A DNA stretch of 64,000 nucleotides from positions 1,364,001-1,428,000 of the forward strand of contig CALSTV010000001.1 of assembly GCA_943789365.1 (NCBI GenBank), read 5' to 3'. Source of the stretch: an uncultured Flavobacteriaceae bacterium (GTDB lineage: Bacteria > Bacteroidota > Bacteroidia > Flavobacteriales > Flavobacteriaceae). Position 1 is the stretch's first letter; every line of letters starts with the position of its first letter. Below the pieces are notes generated by a model, which had not been told where the DNA came from, did no database searches, and worked only from the letters and a program-made list of their open reading frames with translations. A program made the translations under genes and the position numbers. This document shows, piece by piece, positions 17,903-26,459 of this stretch.

Positions 17903-18020
17903 AACATTAAATTTTAAATCGTTTCTTCTAAGTATTAGCCAAGTATTTCGCAAAAGAACCGACAGCAGTACGTTAGAATTAGTAAAGAGAATAATGCATG
18001 TCTTCTTTCACTGGTTGATA

Positions 18021-18028
18021 CAAACGTA
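18021..18028 (-). promoter_or_regulatory. -7 box (TACGTTTG) for the second GntR-type gene
   Basis: A perfect TAnnTTTG on the minus strand about 120 bp upstream of the start codon; no convincing -33 element. The remaining stretch 18029-18388 is A/T-rich and shows no gene. Confidence 0.45.
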
Positions 18029-18388
18029 GCACTAAAAAAAAGATGAAATAGGGGTAGCACGTGTATAGTTTAGGGGAATATGTTGACAATTTACAGTCGG
18101 TTCTCAGGTTATTAAAACCACACAAAAACTTGTCCTACAATACTTTAAAAACACATCAAACCATTGATTCTATATTTTAAAACAAAAAAAAGTTTTTTTT
18201 AAAACACCTTTTGAAGTACAATTATCCGCTCAATCTTACATTGTATTACTTCTATTTAAAAGATAGCAACAACCTAACTTGAAGTATACAAATTCGGAAA
18301 AGCGTTTTTATTAGTAATAATGGGATTGTAAAATAAATTCAAGATGCCTCGTAAGAAAAAGCTCCTTACTTTATAAACACAGAACCAT

Positions 18389-18424
18389 AAAAAACGCATC
18401 AACAGGTATTCCTATTGATGCGTT
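18389..18424 (-). terminator. Rho-independent terminator of the sulfatase/LamG operon
   Basis: AACGCATCAA and TTGATGCGTT form a perfect 10-bp stem around a 12-base loop, followed on the minus strand by a run of T. It lies about 30 bp past the last LamG gene. Confidence 0.85.
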
Positions 18425-18453
18425 GTTTTAGAAATTTAATAGAAAAATTACGT

Positions 18454-19416
18454 CTACTCCTTAACCACTTCTATACTTGTAAGGTAGTTATTTTGATAAT
18501 CTTTAAGATTAAGTATATAAATCCCTTTGCTCAAGCCGCCTAAAGACAAACTTCTATTGACCAAAGTTTTGATACTTACTTTACGACCCACTATATCATA
18601 TATTTCAACGGTTGCTACATCATCGCTGTCAATAACCAATTGATCTTGTACCGGGTTTGGATAGACGTTTACTGATTGTACTGAAATTCCATCACTTGAC
18701 AAATTAGCGGCATCATATAAAGCTTGAACATCCGCCTGTATTAACGTACCATTATATACGCGAACGTCATCAATAGCCCCTTCAAATCCTCGGTCGGTAA
18801 GGGAATTTAAATCATTACCTATCAATAAGGGCCTTATAGATGTGTCTAGTGTTCTAACAGGATCAAAACCATTCCAATCTATGACCAATTGCTCTGCTCC
18901 ATCTACATATATGGTAGAAGTATTTGCTGTACCGTCAAAAACGACAGCCAAAAGTTTCCAATTATCATTTGTTATTGGTAGACTTGCGGTGGTACCTCCA
19001 CCCGCTTGAATATCATTTCTCACTTTATTATCAATGAGCATCAAAGTAAACCTTCTGGATGCGGCCTTATGCCCCATGTTAACCAATCCGCGTTGTGTTT
19101 TGTTAGCTCCATTCGTACCTGTGCTTGTTTTTATCCAAGCCGTTACCGTTCTATCAGCAGCTCCTGTGATGGCAAAATTTTCGTTCGTTTGTAAATATTC
19201 AGCAATCCCGAGACCCGTAATGGCACCATTAGCGGTTCCGTCGGCGCCTTCAACATAGGAAATCGATGGTGCATTTGCAGTACTTAGTGTGTAATTTCCT
19301 GTTTCATCGGTTAAATTAGCATCAAATTTAAAATGCGCTTCAAGTGTTTGTGCAGTCAGGCCGGGAATTGCTAGTAAGCCCAATGCAGCTATTGTTAAGA
19401 AAGTAGTTTTTTTCAT
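18454..19416 (-). CDS. Secreted LamG-domain protein with T9SS sorting domain (copy 3)
   Basis: 320 residues: signal peptide (MKKTTFLTIAALGLLAIPGL), a LamG/concanavalin-type lectin domain (about 25-235: LEAHFKFDANLTDETGNYTL, RTVTAWIKTSTGTNG, RGFEGAIDDVRVYNGTLIQA), and a type IX secretion C-terminal domain (VNVYPNPVQDQLVIDSDD ... GIYILNLKD). The product would be exported across the outer membrane and probably attached to the surface. LamG-like domains bind or, rarely, cleave glycans. It is the third of three tandem paralogues downstream of a sulfatase gene; its sorting domain is nearly identical to that of copy 2. Confidence 0.8.
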   Translation of the reverse strand: MKKTTFLTIAALGLLAIPGLTAQTLEAHFKFDANLTDETGNYTLSTANAPSISYVEGADGTANGAITGLGIAEYLQTNENFAITGAADRTVTAWIKTSTGTNGANKTQRGLVNMGHKAASRRFTLMLIDNKVRNDIQAGGGTTASLPITNDNWKLLAVVFDGTANTSTIYVDGAEQLVIDWNGFDPVRTLDTSIRPLLIGNDLNSLTDRGFEGAIDDVRVYNGTLIQADVQALYDAANLSSDGISVQSVNVYPNPVQDQLVIDSDDVATVEIYDIVGRKVSIKTLVNRSLSLGGLSKGIYILNLKDYQNNYLTSIEVVKE

Positions 19417-19492
19417 ATTATTCGTTTGTATTTAGTTAATACTATCAGGATTTTCCTGAAATTTTATTTAAAATTTAAGGCAGAAATTAAGT

Positions 19493-20455
19493 CTATTCCT
19501 TAATTACTTCTATACTGGTCATATAATTATCTTGATCGTCTTTACATGTAAGTACATAGATACCTTTGCTTAAGTTTCCTAAAGATAACCTGCCGTTTAT
19601 TACAGTATTCGTGCTTAATTTTCGACCCATAATATCACAGATTTCAACGGTCGCCACCTCGTCATTGTCGATAACCAATTGGTCTTGTACCGGGTTTGGG
19701 TAGACCTTTACAGAGGTTGAAGAAACTTTTTTATTTGACAACGTACCGCCAGTAAATAAAGTTTGGATTTGAGCAAGGGTTAAAGCAGCACTATAAATTT
19801 CAACATCATCAATAGCGCCTTCAAAACCTCGTTCACCTGAGTTTCCTGAATCATTACCAATCCATAACGGAGCAGCAACTGTAACTAGAGTAGTTGCACC
19901 CCAAGCCTTGTCCACTACCTCAACTCCATCCATATATACAGTAGAAGTATTAGTTGCATTATCATAAACAGCAGCCACATGGCGCCAAACACCATTGATT
20001 AATGTTCCATTAGCTGGAGCTGAAACACCTCCAGTTTGAATCTCATTTCTCAATCTGTTATTTATTAGCATCAAAGTAAACTTTTGCTGTGCCGCCTCAT
20101 TACCCCATTTAACAATTCCACGCTGTGTACGCGTACCATTCGTACCTGCACTCGTTTTTATCCAAGCTGATACCGTTCTATCGGCAGCGCCTGTTATGTT
20201 CACATTTTCGTTCGTCTCAAAATATTCAGAAACCCCTATGCCCATAACAGCCCCATTAAGGGTTCCGTCGTGCCCGGTAACGTATGTGAATGAAGCCGGA
20301 TGGTTCGTGTTCGTAGTAGTATTGATCGTGAAATTTCCTCTGAAATCAACTAAATTGCCATCAAATTTAAAATGTGCTATAGGTGCTTGAGCACTTAGAT
20401 TTCCAGCAGTCATAACTACTAATGTCGCTATTAGTAAAAGGGTAATTTTTTTCAT
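19493..20455 (-). CDS. Secreted LamG-domain protein with T9SS sorting domain (copy 2)
   Basis: 320 residues with the same layout as its neighbours: signal peptide (MKKITLLLIATLVVMTAGNL), LamG domain with RTVSAWIKTSAGTNG and RGFEGAIDDVEIYSAAL, and C-terminal sorting domain (VKVYPNPVQDQLVIDNDE). It is closest to copy 3 downstream, with the same length and near-identical C-termini, which points to a recent tandem duplication. The 76-bp gap to copy 3 contains TCAGGA-TTT-TCCTGA, a short inverted repeat that could tune read-through. Function is unknown beyond probable glycan binding at the cell surface. Confidence 0.8.
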   Translation of the reverse strand: MKKITLLLIATLVVMTAGNLSAQAPIAHFKFDGNLVDFRGNFTINTTTNTNHPASFTYVTGHDGTLNGAVMGIGVSEYFETNENVNITGAADRTVSAWIKTSAGTNGTRTQRGIVKWGNEAAQQKFTLMLINNRLRNEIQTGGVSAPANGTLINGVWRHVAAVYDNATNTSTVYMDGVEVVDKAWGATTLVTVAAPLWIGNDSGNSGERGFEGAIDDVEIYSAALTLAQIQTLFTGGTLSNKKVSSTSVKVYPNPVQDQLVIDNDEVATVEICDIMGRKLSTNTVINGRLSLGNLSKGIYVLTCKDDQDNYMTSIEVIKE

Positions 20456-20521
20456 GTTATTCGTTTTAAATGGTTAAGTTCACCAGGAAACATCCTGATA
20501 TTTATTATAAATTTTTTAAGT

Positions 20522-21481
20522 TTATTCCTTCACTATTTTAGAAATCCCTAATAGTTCTTTATCATTATTAAAGTATTTTACTATGTATACATTTCTACTA
20601 AGTGAGGCTATATTTATGCTATTCTCAACAGCTTTTTTTTCGTACATTTTTTTTCCTGTCACATCATAAACCGAAACAAACGCAACACCGTTTGCATTAA
20701 AACTAAGTAGGGTTTTCACCGGATTCGGGTAGGCATTGATTTGAGTTTTACTGCGCTGTAATTTGTTAAGAGACAAAGGGATTCCATTGTATAGATTGCG
20801 TACTTGATCGGCTGTCAAGCCCTTGTCATAAATTCGAACATCGTCAATAGCCCCTTCAAAACCTCTTTCTCCCGAAAAATGCATATCGTTTCCAATTCGC
20901 AATGCCGATGCCGTTGTATTAATTCCGTCAACTCCAAAATCATTAGAACCTGTACTTAGCACCTCCTTTTCGCCATCTACATAAAGTGTTGCTATATTAT
21001 TTGTGTAGGTAACCACTATATGCTTCCAATCAGCTGTATTTAACACACTAGCACCTATTGATGAAATGGGCCTTGGATCGCTTCGGGTTATTGCTCCTGA
21101 AATCAATACATTAAACTTCGCTTTAACTCTATTCTCTCCGTGCGCTATAATGCCTCTTGGAGTTACCATATCGTTATCATCTACCCCTGTTTTTACCCAA
21201 GCTGAAAATGTTCTTTCATCATTTCCGGAAATGGATAAATTTTCTGTGGTACTTAAGAAGTCCGAAATTCCAAATCCTGCAATCGCAGTATTGGCCTCTT
21301 GATTTTTCCCGCTTACAAAAACGGGGGTAAACTCTGAAGATGCAATTAAATCGTACCCATTCATGGTTTCATCCATCAAAGTACCGTCAAACTTGTAATG
21401 AGCAACAAGTTCTTGGGCGTTTGTTGTCATCCCGTAAAACAGGATAAGCGCAAAGACCATATGAATACTTCTGATTTTCAT
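20522..21481 (-). CDS. Secreted LamG-domain protein with T9SS sorting domain (copy 1)
   Basis: 319 residues; signal peptide (MKIRSIHMVFALILFYGMTT), LamG domain (LVAHYKFDGTLMDETMNGYD, RTFSAWVKTGVDDN, RGFEGAIDDVRIYDKGLTAD), and sorting domain (INAYPNPVKTLLSFNANG). It is the most divergent of the three copies and lies first, 34 bp after the sulfatase stop, so it belongs to the same transcript. The conserved KFDG..DET and GFEGAIDDV motifs are shared by all three. Confidence 0.8.
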   Translation of the reverse strand: MKIRSIHMVFALILFYGMTTNAQELVAHYKFDGTLMDETMNGYDLIASSEFTPVFVSGKNQEANTAIAGFGISDFLSTTENLSISGNDERTFSAWVKTGVDDNDMVTPRGIIAHGENRVKAKFNVLISGAITRSDPRPISSIGASVLNTADWKHIVVTYTNNIATLYVDGEKEVLSTGSNDFGVDGINTTASALRIGNDMHFSGERGFEGAIDDVRIYDKGLTADQVRNLYNGIPLSLNKLQRSKTQINAYPNPVKTLLSFNANGVAFVSVYDVTGKKMYEKKAVENSINIASLSRNVYIVKYFNNDKELLGISKIVKE

Positions 21482-21515
21482 TTTTTCTCTTCTAATTAAC
21501 TTCCTAACTCAAACC

Positions 21516-22949
21516 TTAGATTTGCTTGGGGAAATAATATTCGTACCACGGTTTTTCATTGCCTAATTGACCAAATTCGAGCACTGGATTTTTCAACGTT
21601 CTGTCCCATTTTGCCAATAACTTCTTTATCTTTTTTACGGTTTTAGGATGCTCCTTTATGATGTTTTTACGCTCATGTACTTCGGTAGACACATCAAAAA
21701 GATACTCCCTATCTCCGGCCTTTAAATACTTTAAATTCCCTACACGAGCAGCGTGCTGTCCCCAAAATCTCCAGAAAAGAACTTCGTGGGGATCTGCGTC
21801 CTTTTCACCATTTAAATAGGGAATTAGATTCACCCCATCTAAGTCTTTTGATCGTTTTGCTCCTGCTACTTCCAAACAGGTAGCGGCCACATCCAAAGTA
21901 CTTACAGGTCTGTCATACACCTTACCCTGTGGCAAACCTGCCGGCCAGTTTACGATATACGGAACCCGTATTCCTCCTTCCGAAATCATCCCTTTTTCTC
22001 CTATCCATGGCGTGTTTAATGAGCCATCCCAACCGGGCCCCACTCCTGGAGCATCTTCCATATGCAACTTAAGAGGCGCGCCATTATCGCTGATAAAAAA
22101 CAGGATTGTATTGTCTAGTTTTCCTACTTCTTTCAATGTTGCTCGCAGCCTTCCTACCCCATCATCAATAGCCGACATCATGGCCAAACAATACCTTCTG
22201 CGCATCGGCATATCTTCCGGAAACCGATCCATATACTTTTTTGTAGCTGCCAAAGGTACATGAGGACCGTAATAAGACAGGTAAAAGAAAAATGGCGCTT
22301 CTTTATTTCTTTTGATAAATTCGACTGCAGCTTCTGTTTGCACATCCAATCGATACCCTTCCTGCTTGATCCACTGCGCTTTCAAATCTTCTCCGTCTAA
22401 GGTATAGGTAGCCCAATAGTTCGTCATATAGCCCTGAAAGGTTTTATCAAAACCTCTGTTAGAACTCATATAGGGTACCTTTTTCTCAAAAGGAATATCG
22501 CTTGCTTTGTAGGTGTTTTTTACACCCAAACTAGGTAGATTCTCTACAATCCATTCTCTGGATTGATGGTTCGGTTCTAAATGCCACTTCCCAGCCATAC
22601 CTGTTGTGTATCCTTGTTTTTGTAAACGTTGCGATATCAAAATCTCATCCAAAGGCAAAGGAATCAAACCATTATGATCCAAACCAAAACGTTGTTGATA
22701 GCGTCCTGTTAACAAACCTGCACGAGAAGGCATGCATTGAGGTGCTGTTGCATAACCAGACGTTAGACGAACCCCTTCATTAGCCAAGGCATCGATATTT
22801 GGCGTTTTTATATCTGTAACCTGACCGTTCGCTCCAATATCGGCATAGCCCTGATCATCGGTATATATGACAATAATATTGGGCTTTTCTTGACCGTATG
22901 ACCAAGAAAACAAGGAGACAAACACCAAGCAACATAAAATTCGAATCAT
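21516..22949 (-). CDS. Secreted S1-type sulfatase (formylglycine motif CMPSR)
   Basis: 477 residues with a signal peptide (MIRILCCLVFVSLFSWSYGQ). Metal-binding aspartates are in VIYTDDQGYADIG. The formylglycine motif is C72-M-P-S-R in APQCMPSRAGLLTGRYQ, and the substrate-pocket region GKWHLEPN follows. It hydrolyses a sulfate ester on the target glycan; subfamily and position specificity cannot be read by eye. It resembles the sulfatase at 52.9-54.3 kb (both APQC[MI]PSRAGLL and GEKG.[IL]..GG[IM]RVP). It is the first gene of a four-gene operon with three LamG proteins, driven by a locus-motif promoter. Confidence 0.9.
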   Translation of the reverse strand: MIRILCCLVFVSLFSWSYGQEKPNIIVIYTDDQGYADIGANGQVTDIKTPNIDALANEGVRLTSGYATAPQCMPSRAGLLTGRYQQRFGLDHNGLIPLPLDEILISQRLQKQGYTTGMAGKWHLEPNHQSREWIVENLPSLGVKNTYKASDIPFEKKVPYMSSNRGFDKTFQGYMTNYWATYTLDGEDLKAQWIKQEGYRLDVQTEAAVEFIKRNKEAPFFFYLSYYGPHVPLAATKKYMDRFPEDMPMRRRYCLAMMSAIDDGVGRLRATLKEVGKLDNTILFFISDNGAPLKLHMEDAPGVGPGWDGSLNTPWIGEKGMISEGGIRVPYIVNWPAGLPQGKVYDRPVSTLDVAATCLEVAGAKRSKDLDGVNLIPYLNGEKDADPHEVLFWRFWGQHAARVGNLKYLKAGDREYLFDVSTEVHERKNIIKEHPKTVKKIKKLLAKWDRTLKNPVLEFGQLGNEKPWYEYYFPKQI

Positions 22950-22979
22950 TGTAAGCTTTCCTATTTTGAGTAATTAAAA

Positions 22980-23024
22980 CAAAACTATGCTTTACAAAAC
23001 GCAAAAACATCCTGCATAATCCTG
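22980..23024 (-). promoter_or_regulatory. Sulfatase/LamG operon promoter with locus motif
   Basis: On the minus strand two half-sites CAGGATT and CAGGATG are 10 bp apart (plus-strand 23008-23024), then 20 bases, then TAGTTTTG (plus-strand 22980-22987), a perfect TAnnTTTG. Confidence 0.8.
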
Positions 23025-23082
23025 CTTAATTTGGACTGCAATAAATAGGCACTCGTCGCCTGATGGATAAGCCTCATCACTC

Positions 23083-24072
23083 TTACCTATTTACATTTAA
23101 GCAATCTTCTATTTTCAATTTATCGTACACATGTACATTTGTTATGCGAGTTTCTTCAATTTGTGCTGTCGGTTGCACATAGCCAACAATTTGGTCAATT
23201 ATTTCTTCACGTGACAGACGCCAAACCACTTTGCCTTTGGGTGTAATCTCCGCCAAAAGATCTTTATTCTCATCGGCAGATTTCAAATGAAAATCGCTAC
23301 AGGTAACCATTATATTTCCATTTTCAAGCAATTGCATGCCTTCAAATTGACGTGTCGAAATACCTAAGTCTTCAGATGTCCAACGACTGATTAATTTTCC
23401 ATCTTTACCAATATGTACGATCCTACGGCCGTCTGATGTGGTGGTATAAAGAGAGCCATCAGGCGCTTGAACGACTGCAGAACATTGGTCTTTTTGAGCA
23501 GAAGGTTTCAGATAGGAATCCAAATAAATTTCTTTATGAATCCTGCCGGAATTGTAATTTACTTTCACAAGTGTTTTCCGCCTTTTCTGTGCGACCCAAA
23601 ATGCGTCTTCCCCATTTACTTTTCGAATCATTCTGTATCGAAAATGCGGATGTTCTTTCGTTAAGTCTGGCAATGCTATAGAATTCAACACTTTGTCATT
23701 TCGATCGATAATAAGAATCTTATTAATCCCGCTTTCCATGACCGCAAATTTCTCTCCTCCATCTAGTACTTCAACACTGTTTATTTCAGCACCTTCCCGT
23801 CCTTTAACGGCTTTATGCTCCATCAAAATATTGTTTTCCGCATCTAACAACACCAACCCCAATCGATGCACATAAACGACACCTCCATCAGGTAAACGCC
23901 AGGCGTCGTAAATCCCGTCTTGATCTGGAAATTTGATGATATCCAGCACCTCACCATCACGATTCACCTCTATCAACTGGTTTCCTGCAGCCAATAGAAT
24001 CCCTTCTTCAACGTCTGTACATGAAATACAGATGGCGTACAATAAGACCATAACAGTCCTCATTGTTTTCAT
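23083..24072 (-). CDS. Beta-propeller lipoprotein of unknown function
   Basis: About 329 residues. The chosen start MKTMRTVMVLLYAICISCTD gives a lipobox ending in Cys; an upstream Met at 24114 is rejected because it lies upstream of the predicted -7 box. The body is made of repeated short strands of the type ILLAAGNQLIEVNRDGEVLD and GIYDAWRLPDGGVVYVHRLG, typical of NHL/PQQ-like propellers. Similar lipoproteins occur near sulfatases in glycan loci, but no reaction is known. It is transcribed divergently from the DUF5722 gene under its own locus-motif promoter. Confidence 0.65.
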   Translation of the reverse strand: MKTMRTVMVLLYAICISCTDVEEGILLAAGNQLIEVNRDGEVLDIIKFPDQDGIYDAWRLPDGGVVYVHRLGLVLLDAENNILMEHKAVKGREGAEINSVEVLDGGEKFAVMESGINKILIIDRNDKVLNSIALPDLTKEHPHFRYRMIRKVNGEDAFWVAQKRRKTLVKVNYNSGRIHKEIYLDSYLKPSAQKDQCSAVVQAPDGSLYTTTSDGRRIVHIGKDGKLISRWTSEDLGISTRQFEGMQLLENGNIMVTCSDFHLKSADENKDLLAEITPKGKVVWRLSREEIIDQIVGYVQPTAQIEETRITNVHVYDKLKIEDCLNVNR

Positions 24073-24101
24073 AATTCTATCTTTCGCAAATTTCATCGCA
24101 T

Positions 24102-24147
24102 CGAATCTATTCAATAGTCACTAATAAAATTATCCTGTAAAATCATG
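24102..24147 (-). promoter_or_regulatory. Locus-motif promoter of the beta-propeller gene
   Basis: On the minus strand CATG and CAGGATA are 10 bp apart (plus-strand 24131-24147). TAGATTCG, one mismatch from TAnnTTTG, follows after 21 bases (plus-strand 24102-24109). It decides the downstream start at 24072. Confidence 0.65.
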
Positions 24148-24182
24148 TATTGATTTCTATGAAATTAAATAACCTAGTGATA

Positions 24183-24227
24183 CAGCACATAACAGGATTG
24201 TTTTCTAAAAACTGCGGAATACCTTTA
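24183..24227 (+). promoter_or_regulatory. Locus-motif promoter of the DUF5722 operon
   Basis: CAG at 24183 and CAGGATT at 24193-24199 are 10 bp apart. After 20 bases comes TACCTTTA at 24220-24227, one mismatch from TAnnTTTG. It supports the start codon at 24249. Confidence 0.7.
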
Positions 24228-24248
24228 CTTTTATTTTCAATATCTTTT

Positions 24249-26384
24249 ATGAAAACAGTAGGCTTCTTACTTTTTATTTTTTCTCTCAACCTATACGCCC
24301 AGAACGCTGAAATACAGTTGGCCCTCAATTCGAAGCATGCACACGATGTTACACTAGAGACCTCAGACAAGACTTATACGATTGCAACCTTAGGCACAGA
24401 TCCTTACTTGTTTACAAATGCGCTGAAAACACAATTAGATAAACAAAACACAAAATTAGCTTTTGAGTATTTCTGTCCTCAAGGATTGGACTTTATCGAA
24501 GTCCATTTTTACCCGATGAGAAAAAACCTAAAACCAAAATTAGTTAAGGACGTTGGTGCCACCGAAGGTTGGGTAAGCTTTACAATTGATTTGGAGAAAG
24601 CCCTTACTAAATGGGGTGCAAAAGGAGACTTTCTCCGTTTGGATTTTGGTTCGGTACCAGGCGTGAATCTACAAATCAGAAACCTAGTCCTAAGACCACA
24701 AACTTTACGAGAAGCTGAACTAGAAAAAAACAAAGAAGAAAAACTGCAAAAGGAGGCTTTACTTCATAAAAACTTACATTCCTACTTAAATAAAACCTAC
24801 CCAAATCACATTCGCCATGTTGCAGTGGGGCCGAAAAAGATTCAGATTACAGGCGATCTTGTGGTTTCTAAAAACGTATACCTGGCAGAAGTAAGTCCTT
24901 ACGAACACCTAACGGAAATGCACTCTTTTGAGTTTCTAACACCTATAAAAACAGATCAAAAGGAATTTGAAATAACGGTAAAACGAAGCATAAAGAGACA
25001 TGGTTTTAAACAAGACCGTGTCCTATCCAAATGGGTGCTTGTTCAAAAAAACAATAAGGGAGCTTATGAGCCTATATCACATGCACGGTATGCCGACACA
25101 ATTGCTCCGAAATACACCTATCCATTTATAAAACCCGCCACAAAAAAAGGATTAGGAGGCTACAGTGCCAACCGAAAATCACCGATTTCTGACTTGGATG
25201 ATTTAGGCATTAGTAGTGTTACCGTAAACATATTGATTGCCAGTTTTTTTAGACATGACCCCGCTCCTCAAAACATTCCTTTTGAATATATGGGGAAAAC
25301 CTATTATGTGAACCGAAAACTTATTGAAAACTATGACAAAACCTTCCGAACGACTTCTGAACGAAACATAGAAGTATCTGCAATTTTACTGGTAGACAAG
25401 GCTTCAAAAGCGAAAGACCCTAAAATTGGCAAATTATTACAACATCCAGATTGTGACCCTGCAGGAATTTATAGCATGCCAAATTTAACGACCCCGGAAG
25501 GTATCCAATATTATGCTGCTGTTTTAGATTTTATAGCGGCCAGATACAGCAGACCTGATAAAAAATACGGTAGAATTCACCATTATATTATTCACAATGA
25601 AGTAGATGTTGGCTGGGTATGGACCAATGCCGGTACTAAAAGCGATTTAGTGTACATGGATCTCTACCATAAATCTATGCGAATTTCCTACAATATCGCC
25701 CGTAAATACAACGTCAATTCTAAAGTTTTTATCTCCTTAACACACTATTGGAATTGGACATCAAATCCAAAATTTTATCTTTCAAAAACAATCTTAGAAC
25801 AACTATTACAATTCTCAAAAGCGGAAGGTGATTTTGATTGGGCTATTGCGCACCACCCCTATCCAGAGTCTTTATTTGAACCTAAAACCTGGCTAGACAA
25901 AAAAGTTAGTTTTAGTTTTGATTCAGAATTAATCACTTTTAAAAACCTAGAAGTTTTAGATGCATGGGTGAAAAAGCCGGAAGTGCTTTATAAAGGAAAA
26001 ACAAAACGGTTGGTTTACCTTTCTGAAAATGGCACAAACGCAATGTCTTATAGTGATCAGGATTTAAAGGAGCAAGCTGCAGGTATGGCTTATGCTATGA
26101 AAAAACTAAACTTTCTAGATGGTATTGATGGATTTCAATATCACAATTGGCAAGACAATAGAAAAGAAGGAGGCTTGCGCATTGGTTTGAGAAAGTTTCC
26201 AGATGACGAAAAAGACCCTGGCGGTATCAAACCGGTTTGGAAAGTGTATCAGGCTTTTGGAACAGACAAAGAAAATGCAGTTTTTGACCCATACAAAAGC
26301 ATAATTGGCATTGAAAACTGGGAAGACATACATTATAAAGAAACTATTAAAACTCAAAATAACACATTGCAACTAAACAATTAA
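24249..26384 (+). CDS. Secreted DUF5722 protein, putative clan GH-A-like glycosidase
   Basis: 711 residues from the ATG at 24249 (MKTVGFLLFIFSLNLYAQ, a signal peptide). An upstream ATG at 24150 lies before the predicted promoter. The first 230 residues are beta-rich, and the C-terminal part reads as a TIM barrel. Two acidic positions fit a retaining clan GH-A enzyme: E451 in IIHNEVDVGW, an Asn-Glu pair as in the acid/base site, and E593 in YLSENGTNAMS, as in a nucleophile strand. The region GLGGYSANRKSPISDLDDLG is typical of DUF5722. It probably cuts a linkage in the target glycan, but the linkage is unknown. It is the first gene of a plus-strand unit with the TIM/SMP-30 fusion and a sulfatase. 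Confidence 0.75.
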   Translation: MKTVGFLLFIFSLNLYAQNAEIQLALNSKHAHDVTLETSDKTYTIATLGTDPYLFTNALKTQLDKQNTKLAFEYFCPQGLDFIEVHFYPMRKNLKPKLVKDVGATEGWVSFTIDLEKALTKWGAKGDFLRLDFGSVPGVNLQIRNLVLRPQTLREAELEKNKEEKLQKEALLHKNLHSYLNKTYPNHIRHVAVGPKKIQITGDLVVSKNVYLAEVSPYEHLTEMHSFEFLTPIKTDQKEFEITVKRSIKRHGFKQDRVLSKWVLVQKNNKGAYEPISHARYADTIAPKYTYPFIKPATKKGLGGYSANRKSPISDLDDLGISSVTVNILIASFFRHDPAPQNIPFEYMGKTYYVNRKLIENYDKTFRTTSERNIEVSAILLVDKASKAKDPKIGKLLQHPDCDPAGIYSMPNLTTPEGIQYYAAVLDFIAARYSRPDKKYGRIHHYIIHNEVDVGWVWTNAGTKSDLVYMDLYHKSMRISYNIARKYNVNSKVFISLTHYWNWTSNPKFYLSKTILEQLLQFSKAEGDFDWAIAHHPYPESLFEPKTWLDKKVSFSFDSELITFKNLEVLDAWVKKPEVLYKGKTKRLVYLSENGTNAMSYSDQDLKEQAAGMAYAMKKLNFLDGIDGFQYHNWQDNRKEGGLRIGLRKFPDDEKDPGGIKPVWKVYQAFGTDKENAVFDPYKSIIGIENWEDIHYKETIKTQNNTLQLNN

Positions 26385-26459
26385 TGTGATAGCAGTGGCC
26401 AATACAACCCGTATACCAAAAGCGTATATCCTAGTTAGCAAACATTTAAAACCAAAAAG

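Noticed and set aside
18075-18110. ACAGTCGGTTCTCAGGTTA on the plus strand as a locus-motif site
   Set aside because: Half-sites are 11 bp apart, no -7 box follows, and no plus-strand gene lies downstream.
19430-20490. CAGGA/TCCTG sequences between the LamG genes as locus-motif sites
   Set aside because: They are short inverted repeats, not 10-bp direct repeats, and have no -7 box at the right distance.
24150-24248. Longer N-terminus of the DUF5722 protein starting at 24150
   Set aside because: It begins upstream of the predicted promoter, and only the ATG at 24249 gives a signal peptide at the N-terminus.
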